NCBI GenBank assembly: GCA_002291925.1
Contig: DBAY01000015.1
Span: 1 to 57,702 of the forward strand
Source: Alphaproteobacteria bacterium UBA998
GTDB taxonomy: Bacteria; Pseudomonadota; Alphaproteobacteria; Rickettsiales; UBA998
Direction: 5' to 3'
DNA length: 57,702 bases
The notes beneath the pieces were generated by a model, which worked only from the letters and a program-made list of their open reading frames with translations, made no database searches and was not told where the DNA came from. Shown here one piece after another: positions 1-7,701 of the stretch. Position numbers and translations under genes: made by a program. How positions within the stretch are numbered: position 1 is the stretch's first letter; the number at the start of each line of letters is the position of its first letter.

Positions 1-20
1 CCAGCCTGCGCTGGAATGAC
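1..20. repeat. Truncated right arm of a family-B palindromic repeat
   Basis: The window opens inside the sequence CCAGCCTGCGCTGGAATGAC. It is identical to the right arm of the family-B palindrome that ends at 31216, so the rest of this copy lies outside the window. Confidence 0.75.
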
Positions 21-27
21 AGGAAAC

Positions 28-97
28 TGTCGCCCCGCATTCATGGCGGGGTCTCCCCGTGTGGCACCACCAGACCCCGGCATACGCCGGGGTGACA
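28..97. repeat. Family-D palindromic intergenic repeat, copy 1
   Basis: A roughly 70-bp element starting TGTCGCCCCGC and ending GCCGGGGTGACA. Each half carries its own dyad (CCCCGC...GCGGGG and CCCCGGC...GCCGGGG). It matches 57282-57351 in the opposite orientation. Confidence 0.7.
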
Positions 98-110
98 ATT
101 CTCTATTTTC

Positions 111-173
111 TGTCGCCCTGAACTCGTTTCAGGGCCTATGATTGAAAGATGCTGAAACAAGTTCAGCATGACA
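111..173. repeat. Family-C palindromic intergenic repeat, copy 1
   Basis: A 63-bp element with two small dyads (CCCTGAA...TTTCAGGG and GCTGAAAC...GTTCAGC) bounded by TGTCGC and CATGACA. Its reverse complement matches 31123-31183 and 57446-57506 closely, with differences concentrated in the central linker. It lies just downstream of the icd stop codon. Confidence 0.75.
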
Positions 174-199
174 AAAAAGTCCTCGGGCCGACGCAATTT

Positions 200-1663
200 C
201 TACTCACCCGCACTCAGCGAATAGCCTTCCTTGCCATCAAAATTAAAGAGGTGCTCCATCTTCAGCACATCAAGGCCCGCCGCGCTTAAGCGTTGCAGCA
301 GCCCGCCCGTATAGTCGGAGGGCAGGGCTTCAGCGGTCGCCATGAAGCGGCAGCGCACATGGTCGGTATTGCTGCCGGTGGCTTCCGCATCCGGCCAGAT
401 TTTCAGGCCCTTGCTGGAAATCAGCGTCAGTTTCGCCTGCTCGCCCACCAGCGGGAGAATGGCATCGCCGAGATGCTCCACGCTGTCATTCTGCAGCCCC
501 AGATACACATCCACGCCTTTCAGCACGCGTTTGGCCGTGGGGATGCTGACGATGCGCTTGCTGCGGGCTTCCGTCTCCGCCGAAGCGTTGGATGCCTTGG
601 CACCATACTCGGCTTTCTTGAAGCGGTAGGGTTCCTCGCCGAGATGAGCAACCACGGCTTCGGCGAATTCCTTGGTGCCGACTTTCTCCTTGCTGCTGGC
701 CGCATGATAGATGTCCGCGGTGTGGATGCCGTCCTCGATGGTTTTCAGCCACGCATTTTGAATAAGATTGGCCGTCTCGAACTGGCCGAGATGCACCAGC
801 ATCATGATGGCACCGTTCAGCAGGCCGGAGGGGTTGGCGATGTTCTGGCCCGCGATGTCCGGGGCGGAGCCGTGGATGGCCTCGAACATGGCGAATTCCT
901 CGCCCACGTTGGAGGAGCCGGCCAGGCCCACCGAGCCGCAGACTTCCGCCGCGATGTCGGAGATGATGTCGCCGTAGAGGTTTTCCGTCACGATGACGTC
1001 GAATTTCTCCGGATGGCTGGCGATGCGCGCCGCGCCGATATCGATGATGTAATGCTCTTTCTGGAGCTCCGGATATTCCTCGCCCACCTCGTTGAAGATA
1101 CGGTGGAACGCGCCATCCGAGATCTTCATGATGTTGTCTTTCGACATGCAGGTCACCTTCTTGCGCCCGTTCTTGATGGCGTATTCGAAGGCGTAGCGGA
1201 TGATGCGCTCGGAGCCGGTATGGGTGATGAGCTTCACCGCGTGATAGGCGTCGGCGGTCTGCTGGTATTCGATGCCGGAATAGAGGTCCTCCTCGTTCTC
1301 GCGCACGATGACAAGGTCCATCGCGGCGTGCAAGCCCTTCACGAAGGGGTGGTAGCTTTTCGTGGGGCGGATGTTGGCATAAAGCCCCAGCGTTTTGCGC
1401 ATGGTGACGTTAAGGCTCTTGTAGCCGCCGCCCTGCGGGGTGGTGATGGGCGCTTTCAGCAGCACTTTCGTGCGGCGCAGCGTATCCCACGCAGACGGCG
1501 GGATGCCGGTGGTGACGCCCCGCTTGTAATAGGCCTCGCCGACCTCGATGGTCTCGATGTTCAGCTTGGCGCGCGCCTCGGCAAGGATGCGCAGCGTCGC
1601 ATCCATGATTTCCGGGCCGATGCCGTCGCCATAGGCTACAGTGATGTCTGCGGTGTCTGCCAT
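200..1663 (-). CDS. icd: Isocitrate dehydrogenase, C-terminally extended Rickettsia/Thermus type
   Basis: Oxidative decarboxylation of isocitrate to 2-oxoglutarate in the cytosolic TCA cycle. The 487-residue product starts at the ATG at 1663, preceded by GAGG; an upstream ATG at 1735 would add 24 atypical residues and lacks a ribosome site. Visible family residues are the substrate loop S83-x-N85-x3-R89, R99, R121, Y128, K175, and the metal aspartates D232 and D236. The cofactor motif HGSAPDIAG (264-272) carries Asp-Ile where NADP enzymes such as E. coli Icd have Lys-Tyr, which suggests NAD preference (inference). Residues from about 350 onward form the extra C-terminal domain of the Rickettsia/Thermus lineage, absent from the roughly 404-residue enzyme of most alphaproteobacteria. 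It is monocistronic, with repeats downstream. Confidence 0.93.
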   Translation of the reverse strand: MADTADITVAYGDGIGPEIMDATLRILAEARAKLNIETIEVGEAYYKRGVTTGIPPSAWDTLRRTKVLLKAPITTPQGGGYKSLNVTMRKTLGLYANIRPTKSYHPFVKGLHAAMDLVIVRENEEDLYSGIEYQQTADAYHAVKLITHTGSERIIRYAFEYAIKNGRKKVTCMSKDNIMKISDGAFHRIFNEVGEEYPELQKEHYIIDIGAARIASHPEKFDVIVTENLYGDIISDIAAEVCGSVGLAGSSNVGEEFAMFEAIHGSAPDIAGQNIANPSGLLNGAIMMLVHLGQFETANLIQNAWLKTIEDGIHTADIYHAASSKEKVGTKEFAEAVVAHLGEEPYRFKKAEYGAKASNASAETEARSKRIVSIPTAKRVLKGVDVYLGLQNDSVEHLGDAILPLVGEQAKLTLISSKGLKIWPDAEATGSNTDHVRCRFMATAEALPSDYTGGLLQRLSAAGLDVLKMEHLFNFDGKEGYSLSAGE

Positions 1664-1837
1664 GTAAACCTCGTTCGTTGGGCCATTCCGTGATGCGATA
1701 CTGCGCGGAGGATGGTTAGAAAAGTGTTTACGCAAAGCGATGTTTTTCAGGAAAAAGTGGGTTTTTCGTCAGGACTGCTGTCACAAAAGCTTCATTTTTT
1801 CAGCCGGAAGGCTGTGTTAGTATGAAAATGAGGAAAA

Positions 1838-2971
1838 ATGCCTGTGAACCAGACAACTGAACGCCCCGCCGCTTCGCCTGTGACGTCGCCCGTGACGCCA
1901 AGGGTGCCTGAGCCTGCCAGCGTGGATAGCTGGCTGCAGTCCCAGCGCCTCGACCCGTCCATCCAGCGCGAGCGCAATTACGCTGCCGAGGGCAACCCCT
2001 TGCCGCGCACGGAAAACCCGTGGGGCTACGATCGCTCGCCGACCTCCTCCGCCGCGCCGGGGGACAGCCCGTTCTACAACCGCGTCTTCTGGGCCTCGTA
2101 CAAAGGCCTCTCGCGCGGTCTGTTTGGCGGCCTGCTGCTGGGCGCGGCGCTGGGAGCGGGGGTAGGGGGGCTCGTCGTGGGGGGGCTTGCGCTTGCCGTC
2201 GGCGGTGTGACGGCCACGATTGCGTCCGTGCTGGTTGGCGGTGCGGCCATGATTGGCATGAAATATTACAAGGATGTGTTCTCGCTTGTGGGGGCCAATA
2301 CGGGCGCGATTGCGGCGGCGATGGAAATCAACGAGGAACGCAACCAGGTCGTCAACCAGAAGCTCGACAAGCTCTTGGAGCTGGAAGTCCGTCGCGCCGG
2401 GCTTGCCCCGAGCGAGCTGGAAGAACTGCATAAGGAAGCGCGGCTCGCGCGCCATCGCGGGCTGCAATATTTCGACGACAAGCTGCAGAGCGGCTCGCCC
2501 GTCTTCTGGGGGCTGGCCGCCGTGGGTGCGGTCGTGGGCGCGATCTTCGGAGGAGTGCTGCTTTGGGCTGGCTACGACGTATTTAAGGACATGCTGAGCC
2601 ATGCCGGGCTAAGCGCCGAGGCAGCGGGTATTGGCACCACCGCCATGGGCAGCGCGCTGGTGGGTGCCACCGCGCTCGGCGGCGCGACCTTCGGCATCAA
2701 CCGTCATTATTTCCGCCAGCATTTCAACGTCACCAACGCGCTCTATGAGGGTGACCTGCGCTATGTCGGCAAGGCGCGGGCGCAGGAAAAGCAGAACATG
2801 CTTGATGCGTGTGAGCAGCAGACCCTGCCGGGGGATGCGCCCTGCGAACGCGCGGCCTCCGCCCATCCCCTGCATGAAGCGCCTAATCCTCCTGGTACTC
2901 GCATTGCTCAAGCGCGGGCTGAGGGCGCTGTGCGCGCGCCGGCACTCGCTGCGCAAACGTCGCTGACCTGA
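1838..2971 (+). CDS. Glycine-zipper membrane protein with two similar halves, unknown function
   Basis: A 377-residue protein I do not recognise. Residues 1-78 are Pro/Ser/Thr-rich and probably disordered. Residues 92-145 are strongly hydrophobic with GxxxG spacing. A charged, helical, probably coiled-coil linker (160-212) follows, then two more hydrophobic Gly-zipper stretches (222-246 and 263-288), and a polar tail. The halves look related: each begins with Phe-Trp and ends in a Gly-Gly-Ala segment followed by an aromatic-basic cluster (around 134-148 and 280-296). The start is set by AGG five bases before the ATG. The next gene, a smaller protein of the same character, begins 21 nt downstream. 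Pore-forming or membrane-remodelling roles are possible but untested. Confidence 0.75.
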   Translation: MPVNQTTERPAASPVTSPVTPRVPEPASVDSWLQSQRLDPSIQRERNYAAEGNPLPRTENPWGYDRSPTSSAAPGDSPFYNRVFWASYKGLSRGLFGGLLLGAALGAGVGGLVVGGLALAVGGVTATIASVLVGGAAMIGMKYYKDVFSLVGANTGAIAAAMEINEERNQVVNQKLDKLLELEVRRAGLAPSELEELHKEARLARHRGLQYFDDKLQSGSPVFWGLAAVGAVVGAIFGGVLLWAGYDVFKDMLSHAGLSAEAAGIGTTAMGSALVGATALGGATFGINRHYFRQHFNVTNALYEGDLRYVGKARAQEKQNMLDACEQQTLPGDAPCERAASAHPLHEAPNPPGTRIAQARAEGAVRAPALAAQTSLT

Positions 2972-2992
2972 GCATTGTAAAAGGCATGACGC

Positions 2993-3418
2993 ATGGCGGA
3001 TAGCCGACCCTACCACATCAAGGTGCGAGAGCGGGCTGGGCAGGGCATGCGCCTTGGCCTGTGGGCGGGCTTCGGTATCGGGGCGTACATGGCCATCACG
3101 GCGGCCACGGGGCCGGGCGCGCTCCTGATGGCGCCCATCATCGGCGGCATGTGGATGCTCGGGGGCGCGGCAGCCGGCGCGGCTGGCGGACTACTGTTCG
3201 GTGCCGTGCGCCATTCGCGTGTGTTTGATCCGCCCAGGCCTGAGCAGGATCGCGTCGTTGACCTCGCCGCCATTCAGCAGCGCGTGCAGGATGCGCTGGT
3301 GCCGGAACAGGAGCTGGCCCAGGCTGCCAGTGCTGCACGGAGACCGGGCCGCAGCTTCGTGGCAGCTGAGGAGGCGCGCCGCGCCGCGCGGGCCGCTACC
3401 GTTTCCGCCCAGCGCTAG
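2993..3418 (+). CDS. Small glycine-rich membrane protein, unknown function
   Basis: A 141-residue protein with no recognised domain. A basic N-terminus is followed by two closely spaced Gly/Ala/Met-rich hydrophobic segments (roughly residues 22-42 and 44-66, with GGxxxGxxGG spacing), then a polar Ala/Arg/Gln-rich helical tail. Composition and helix packing resemble the Gly-zipper segments of the preceding protein, 21 nt upstream, so the two probably form an operon and may act together. The mRNA leader offers only a weak ribosome site (GGCATGACGC). Confidence 0.7.
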   Translation: MADSRPYHIKVRERAGQGMRLGLWAGFGIGAYMAITAATGPGALLMAPIIGGMWMLGGAAAGAAGGLLFGAVRHSRVFDPPRPEQDRVVDLAAIQQRVQDALVPEQELAQAASAARRPGRSFVAAEEARRAARAATVSAQR

Positions 3419-3463
3419 GGGCGATTTTTCCTGTCAACCCATTTTTTTGGCGTGTTTTGTGCG

Positions 3464-3490
3464 AAAAAAGGCGGTTATCCGCCGATTTCT
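3464..3490. terminator. Weak hairpin in the gap before hupB
   Basis: GGCGG-TTAT-CCGCC (3470-3483) has an A6 run on its left (a U-tract only for minus-strand transcription) and GATTTCTT on its right. It could end the upstream pair, but a 5-bp stem is marginal. The rest of 3419-3663 holds no gene that I can see. Confidence 0.3.
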
Positions 3491-3663
3491 TAAAAAAAGC
3501 ATTTTACAAAACAAAATCTACGTGCTTACCTCCCCATCAGCCTATTTATGTAGGTTTTGCCTAGGGTTTCGGGTGTTTTGCACCTGACATCCGAAGCGGA
3601 TTCCACGTCTGTTTCCAGGGGTGGATTTTCACACTAGCTGCTAACGCTTGAAGGAGCATTGCA

Positions 3664-3960
3664 ATGAACAAGAATGAACTGATTGCACAGGTCGCTGATG
3701 AAGCCGAACTGACCAAAGCCAAAGCCGCCGAGGCGGTTGATGCGTTCATCAACGCCATCACCAGCGCGCTTGCTGCTGGCGATGAAGTCCGCCTCGTTGG
3801 TTTCGGTACCTTTATGGTAGCCCAGCGCAAAGCGACCGAAGGCCGCAACCCGCGCACCGGCGCGACGATCAAGATCGCCGCTTCCAGCCAGCCGAAATTC
3901 AAGGCCGGCAAAGCCCTCAAGGACTCCGTGAACAAGCCGGCCCGCCGCAAAGCCGCTTAA
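3664..3960 (+). CDS. hupB: HU family nucleoid DNA-binding protein
   Basis: A 98-residue histone-like protein that bends DNA non-specifically as a dimer and compacts the nucleoid. Full HU fold: the N-terminal helical dimerisation region, GFGTF at 46-50, and the DNA-intercalating arm tip RNPRTG at 61-66 with its proline. The basic tail (PARRKAA) extends slightly past the 90-residue norm. A strong AAGGAG sits 7 nt before the ATG, and an excellent terminator follows, so it is a single-gene unit with a 245-nt leader/intergenic region. In many proteobacteria hupB follows lon directly; here lon is at the other end of the window. Confidence 0.95.
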   Translation: MNKNELIAQVADEAELTKAKAAEAVDAFINAITSALAAGDEVRLVGFGTFMVAQRKATEGRNPRTGATIKIAASSQPKFKAGKALKDSVNKPARRKAA

Positions 3961-3976
3961 GTCACGTTTTGCATTG

Positions 3977-4018
3977 ACAGCGCAGGTGGCAATCTGCTAC
4001 CTGCGCTGTTCTGTTTTC
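3977..4018 (+). terminator. Rho-independent terminator of hupB
   Basis: A 15-bp stem (3977-3991 with 3995-4009, one G-U pair), a 3-nt loop, and then TTCTGTTTTC. It starts 16 nt after the hupB stop and stands between hupB and the tRNA genes. Confidence 0.9.
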
Positions 4019-4054
4019 GAGAGTTGGTGTGCATCGCATCCGGCCCTCTGAAAT

Positions 4055-4130
4055 GGGCGGTTAGCTCAGTTGGTAGAGCATCTCGTTTACACCGAGAGGG
4101 TCGGCGGTTCGAGCCCGTCACCGCCCACCA
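4055..4130 (+). tRNA. tRNA-Val (anticodon TAC)
   Basis: A 76-nt cloverleaf: acceptor GGGCGGT/ACCGCCC, D-arm GCTC...GAGC, anticodon stem TCTCG/CGAGA with loop TTTACAC, T-arm with TTCGAGC, and an encoded CCA end. All stems pair, with one G-U in the T stem. Confidence 0.97.
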
Positions 4131-4317
4131 TATTTCTTCATTTTCTACTTTTTATTTTTGGCAGGCAGACGGCACCGCTTGTTCGCGCATGCATGTATCA
4201 TGCGTGCCGATGGCCTCTTCATCGCCGCTTTTTTCATCCCCTTGAACGAAACCCTCTTGCGTGCGTGCGGATGACCTGCTACATCACCGCTTCGATCGCC
4301 TCTGACGAGGCGCGGTT

Positions 4318-4394
<77 letters not shown>

Positions 4395-4428
4395 CTTTTG
4401 CTGATTTCGTATCCTTTCCGCCTGTCAA

Positions 4429-4457
4429 TTGTGACGCGTGTGAAAATATGGTATAGT
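4429..4457 (+). promoter_or_regulatory. Sigma-70-type promoter driving an apparently leaderless transcript
   Basis: TTGTGA (4429-4434), a 17-bp spacer, then TATAGT (4452-4457, 5/6 match to TATAAT). The ATG of the next gene begins at 4464, six bases after the -10 hexamer, so a normal start site would fall on or next to that A. There is no Shine-Dalgarno sequence. Confidence 0.6.
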
Positions 4458-4463
4458 CGCGCC

Positions 4464-4838
4464 ATGCTGACGATGCTGAGTTCCCTGCGCCTCCGCGCCC
4501 TCGTGCTTTTGATGGCGTCGGGGTTTGTCATGGCGCAAACGGCCTTAGCTTACGCGCGCTGTGATCATGCAAACGCGCCGCATCGTCTTGAGGCGACGCA
4601 GACGCCCTGCCACGAGGAAGCCGCCCATCGCCACGCCCCCGCCGCGCCGGAGAAGCATCCGGCAGCGGAGTGCTGCGCGGAGATGGTGTGCGTGAAATGC
4701 CTGCAGATCACCCCGCCCGTGGCCGATGGCCCGACGCTGCAACGGGCGCGCTTTGCCGAAATGCTGTTCATTGCGCGGGAGGAGGTGATTTTCTCCCGTC
4801 TGCCCGATACGCCGGAGCGCCCGCCGAAGCGCGTGTGA
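4464..4838 (+). CDS. Secreted Cys/His-rich protein, putative metal handling
   Basis: A 124-residue protein with an N-terminal signal peptide (about residues 1-30, cleavage near ALAYA). The mature part is dense in His and Cys: CDH, PCHE, HRH, KH, then CC...C..C around residues 67-78, and a proline-rich basic C-terminus (PERPPKRV). The pattern recalls small copper-associated periplasmic proteins (CopL/DUF2946-like), but I cannot assign a family with certainty. The start at 4464 is chosen because it begins the signal peptide and fits the promoter; the in-frame ATG at 4398 falls only 4 nt past tRNA-Asp. The next gene, 44 nt downstream, also encodes a Cys-rich envelope protein. Confidence 0.7.
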   Translation: MLTMLSSLRLRALVLLMASGFVMAQTALAYARCDHANAPHRLEATQTPCHEEAAHRHAPAAPEKHPAAECCAEMVCVKCLQITPPVADGPTLQRARFAEMLFIAREEVIFSRLPDTPERPPKRV

Positions 4839-4882
4839 TGACCCTTGTTTCGTCACATATCATCACATCAAAGGATTTTAAC

Positions 4883-5065
4883 ATGTTGAAGACATTTGTT
4901 TCCGTTGCCATGCTCTCCCTTCTCGCGGCCTGCGCGCCGGGGCAGGGGGGCGGTGGATGCCCGTGCAGCCAGCACAAGATGAGCTGCGCGGACTGCTGCA
5001 AGGGCCATTGCAAGGAATGCTGCCACGGTGAAAATGGCGGCCATTGCCCGCACAACCCGCAGTAA
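4883..5065 (+). CDS. 60-residue Cys-rich lipoprotein, metallothionein-like
   Basis: A short gene with AAGGA 7 nt before the ATG. The N-terminal hydrophobic stretch ends in a lipobox (LLAAC, Cys17), so the product should be lipidated and membrane-anchored. The 43 mature residues contain ten cysteines including Cys17 (CPC, SC, CC, HC, CC, HC) plus several His, a density typical of metal-binding peptides. It lies 44 nt after the other Cys/His-rich gene and before a strong terminator, so the two probably form a two-gene operon for metal sequestration or sensing in the envelope (inference). Function is not known. Confidence 0.75.
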   Translation: MLKTFVSVAMLSLLAACAPGQGGGGCPCSQHKMSCADCCKGHCKECCHGENGGHCPHNPQ

Positions 5066-5083
5066 TCACGCGACGTAAGGAGG

Positions 5084-5115
5084 CGGCCGGGGATGTTCCC
5101 CGGCCGTCTTTTTTT
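5084..5115 (+). terminator. Rho-independent terminator
   Basis: A perfect 10-bp GC-rich stem (5084-5093 with 5097-5106), loop TGT, and then TCTTTTTTT. It ends the Cys-rich gene pair; its T-tract touches the stop codon of the convergent protease gene. Confidence 0.95.
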
Positions 5116-5929
5116 ATGTGATGGCCGGGGCGGCGGGCTGCTTCACGGCGCCTTGGGGCTGGGGCTCTTCGACGCGGATTCCCGGCGCCTCCGGGTGGGT
5201 GAGGGCCAGGTTGTCCAGCCGCTCCTGCAGGCTGGGATAGCCCGATATGGTGCGCATGGTTTCGTAGCGCCACGAAAACTGCCTGGGGTGGATTTTCTTC
5301 AGGCCGCTCGCAAGCGCGGCCGGCTTGCCGCTGAGGCCGGCGCCGATGGCATCGGATTCCAGCTCCGCTGGCCGCACGCCGAAATTATTGCCCGCCACGG
5401 CGCCGCCAACAAAGCCGGCAAACGAGAGAATCTGCATCCAGATGGGCTGTTTTGACACATCCTTGCCGAAACGTGCGGCGATTCCTTTTGTTGCCGATTC
5501 CACAAAGGCGCTGCCAAGCACGCCCATTCCCAAGGGAGGCACAATCCGCATGGTCATGTGCTTGCCTAATTGCGAGACGTGGCCAATCTCGTGCCCCAGG
5601 ATGGCTTCTGCCTCGTCAAATGTCAGTTTGCGCAGCAGGGAGGTGGTGATGATGACCTGGTCCTTTGAAACTGCGGCAGCGTTTGGCTCATTGGAGGTAA
5701 CCAGCACCAGCTCCGGCGTCGGCAGGCCGGCCTTGGCTGCCATGCGCGCGAAACTGGCGTGAAGTTCCGGATGGGTCTCCGCGGTGATGGCATAGCGTTT
5801 GCGCTTTGGGTGCAGGAATGCCCCAAGGCGCTCAATGATGCCGTGGGGCTCAATAGTCTTCATGGGCACCTGCGAAGTCAGGCGCGGGTCAGAAGCCTTG
5901 AAAACGAAGCCGCTTTCCGGGGTCATCAT
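5114..5929 (-). CDS. M48 family metalloprotease
   Basis: A 271-residue zinc endopeptidase of the HtpX/Ste24/Oma1 superfamily. HEIGH at 113-117 is the HExxH zinc site, and the third ligand region with downstream Asp is ELESD (189-193). The segment between them (residues 128-145 and 165-182) is hydrophobic and may be membrane-associated. The N-terminus lacks a clear signal peptide, and the Pro-rich C-terminus is not conserved in style. It is smaller than Ste24, and the lack of TPR repeats argues against BepA. It lies divergent from nuoA with 150 nt between them and converges on the Cys-rich pair. The substrate is unknown; membrane-protein quality control is the family theme. Confidence 0.85.
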   Translation of the reverse strand: MMTPESGFVFKASDPRLTSQVPMKTIEPHGIIERLGAFLHPKRKRYAITAETHPELHASFARMAAKAGLPTPELVLVTSNEPNAAAVSKDQVIITTSLLRKLTFDEAEAILGHEIGHVSQLGKHMTMRIVPPLGMGVLGSAFVESATKGIAARFGKDVSKQPIWMQILSFAGFVGGAVAGNNFGVRPAELESDAIGAGLSGKPAALASGLKKIHPRQFSWRYETMRTISGYPSLQERLDNLALTHPEAPGIRVEEPQPQGAVKQPAAPAIT

Positions 5930-6079
5930 GCTATTTTAATGCGATTCCATGCGAAAAGGATGAATTTTATGTGACATCCCGCATGGCTTTTTCGTCAACA
6001 ACCGGGGGGCGAAAAGTAATTCTATTGCTATCCCCTCCCGGAGACGCTAACTAGGGCCTGATTCAGTCCGGGGTCCGCC

Positions 6080-6445
6080 ATGGAAGCCATCGTTTCCTCG
6101 TATTTTCCGATTCTTGTGTTCATGGGTATTGCCATCGTGCTGGCCACCGTCATGGTGGTGGTGCCGCTGCTGGTGGCGCCTAAGCGGCCCGATAACGAGA
6201 AACTCTCCGCCTATGAGTGCGGTTTCGAGCCGTTCAGCGATGCGCGCGGGCAGTTCGATGTGCGCTTCTACCTGGTGGCGATTCTCTTCATCATCTTCGA
6301 TCTTGAAGTCGCGTTCCTGTTCCCTTGGGCGGTGGTGCTGAAGGAGATCGGCATGTTTGGTTTCTGGTCCATGATGGTGTTCCTCGGCGTGCTCACCATC
6401 GGCTTCATCTATGAGTGGAAAAAAGGGGCGCTGGACTGGGAATAA
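6080..6445 (+). CDS. nuoA: NADH-quinone oxidoreductase subunit A
   Basis: Membrane subunit of complex I, 121 residues with three predicted transmembrane helices (about 10-30, 62-84 and 90-112). The conserved loop between helices 1 and 2 carries YECGFEP, whose Cys is the redox-switch site equivalent to mitochondrial ND3. It is the first gene of the nuo operon. The leader between the divergent protease and this ATG contains no unmistakable promoter, and the ribosome site is weak (CCGGGGTCCGCC before ATG). Confidence 0.95.
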   Translation: MEAIVSSYFPILVFMGIAIVLATVMVVVPLLVAPKRPDNEKLSAYECGFEPFSDARGQFDVRFYLVAILFIIFDLEVAFLFPWAVVLKEIGMFGFWSMMVFLGVLTIGFIYEWKKGALDWE

Positions 6446-6503
6446 GCCTTGTAGAGACTGGATTTGACGACTATTTAGCATTTTCTTATATACACGGATA
6501 GCC

Positions 6504-7055
6504 ATGACAAAGATTGCCACCCACGACCATGCCGCACCGCTGCCCCCCGGCCGCGATCAGGACGCCCTGCTGGGGCAGGTGATGGAGGAGTTCAACGACA
6601 AGGGTTTCGTCGTCGCCAATGTCGACAAGCTGGTGAACTGGGCGCGCACCGGCTCGCTCTGGCCGATGACGTTCGGCCTGGCCTGCTGCGCCGTGGAGAT
6701 GATTCATGCGTATGCCAGTCGCTATGATCTTGACCGGATGGGAATTGTTCCTCGAGCAAGCCCGCGCCAGTCGGACGTGATGATTGTCGCCGGCACGCTG
6801 TGCAACAAGATGGCCCCGGCCTTCCGCAAGGTCTACGACCAGATGGCCGAGCCGCGCTACGTGATTTCCATGGGCAGCTGTGCCAATGGCGGCGGCTATT
6901 ACCATTACTCCTATTCGGTGGTGCGCGGCTGCGACCGCATCGTGCCCGTGGATGTGTATGTCCCCGGTTGCCCGCCTACCGCAGAGGCGCTGATTTACGG
7001 CATCATGCAGCTGCAGAAGAAAATCCGCCGCACCGGGACGATTCGCCGTGGCTGA
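6504..7055 (+). CDS. nuoB: NADH-quinone oxidoreductase subunit B
   Basis: Peripheral-arm subunit that carries the terminal [4Fe-4S] cluster N2, which reduces quinone. It has 183 residues; the cluster ligands are C61 and C62 (LACCAVEM), C126 (GSCANGG) and C156 (VPGCPPT). The ASPRQSD motif is intact. The short N-terminal extension before residue 25 is typical of alphaproteobacterial and mitochondrial (PSST) forms. The end overlaps the nuoC start by 8 nt, indicating translational coupling. Confidence 0.97.
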   Translation: MTKIATHDHAAPLPPGRDQDALLGQVMEEFNDKGFVVANVDKLVNWARTGSLWPMTFGLACCAVEMIHAYASRYDLDRMGIVPRASPRQSDVMIVAGTLCNKMAPAFRKVYDQMAEPRYVISMGSCANGGGYYHYSYSVVRGCDRIVPVDVYVPGCPPTAEALIYGIMQLQKKIRRTGTIRRG

Positions 7056-7701
7056 GACTCCTGCGCTTGACAATAATCCGCTGGTGGAGCTGGGCGAATA
7101 CATCGCCGCCAGCCTGACGCTCTCCTCGCATGAAATCATCCGCGGCGAGCTGATCCTCACCTGCGCCCGCGAGACGCTGGTGCCGCTGCTCACCTTCCTG
7201 CGCGATGAGCCGCGCTGCAAATTTCAGCAGCTGATGGATATTTGCGGCGCCGATTATCCGAACAAGGTCGATCGTCTGTGCGTCGTCTATAATCTGCTCA
7301 GCCTGAAGCACAACCAGCGGATCCGCGTGAAGGTATGGACGAATGAGGAAACGCCGGTGCCCTCTGTGGTAGATGTCTACCCCACCGCTGGCTGGTTTGA
7401 GCGCGAAACATGGGACATGTACGGCGTGTTCTTCACCGGCAACCCCGACCTGCGCCGCATCCTCACCGATTACGGCTTCGACGGCCACCCGCTGCGCAAG
7501 GACTTCCCGCTCACCGGTTACGTGGAGATGCGGTACGACCCCGAGCAGCAGCGCGTCGTCTATGAGCCCGTGAAGCTGACGCAGGGCTTCCGTAAGTTCG
7601 ATTTCCTAAGCCCATGGGAGGGCTCACCGGACATGATTTACAATCTGCCTGGGGATGAAAAGGCCGCCCTAAATGATAATTTTGAGAAAAGGATGGGTTA
7701 A
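7048..7701 (+). CDS. nuoC: NADH-quinone oxidoreductase subunit C
   Basis: A 217-residue 30-kDa-type subunit of the peripheral arm. The signature around residues 115-150 (ERETWDMYGV...GHPLRKDFPL) is intact. NuoC and NuoD are separate genes, as usual in alphaproteobacteria. The last ten codons (from about 7670) turn AT-rich and read into the insert described under findings; without the insert, the frame would continue about eight codons into the nuoD start region and stop at TAA 8147-8149. The present C-terminus (ALNDNFEKRMG) is therefore probably a replacement tail. Confidence 0.96.
   Translation: MAETPALDNNPLVELGEYIAASLTLSSHEIIRGELILTCARETLVPLLTFLRDEPRCKFQQLMDICGADYPNKVDRLCVVYNLLSLKHNQRIRVKVWTNEETPVPSVVDVYPTAGWFERETWDMYGVFFTGNPDLRRILTDYGFDGHPLRKDFPLTGYVEMRYDPEQQRVVYEPVKLTQGFRKFDFLSPWEGSPDMIYNLPGDEKAALNDNFEKRMG

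Noticed and set aside
293..1693. Long plus-strand ORF opposite icd
   Set aside because: It is the antisense shadow of a recognisable enzyme; the product has no family signature and shows the His/Arg/Ala bias typical of reverse frames.
4131..4317. Gene or small RNA between the two tRNA genes
   Set aside because: No ribosome site, hairpin-plus-T-tract or conserved structure could be seen.
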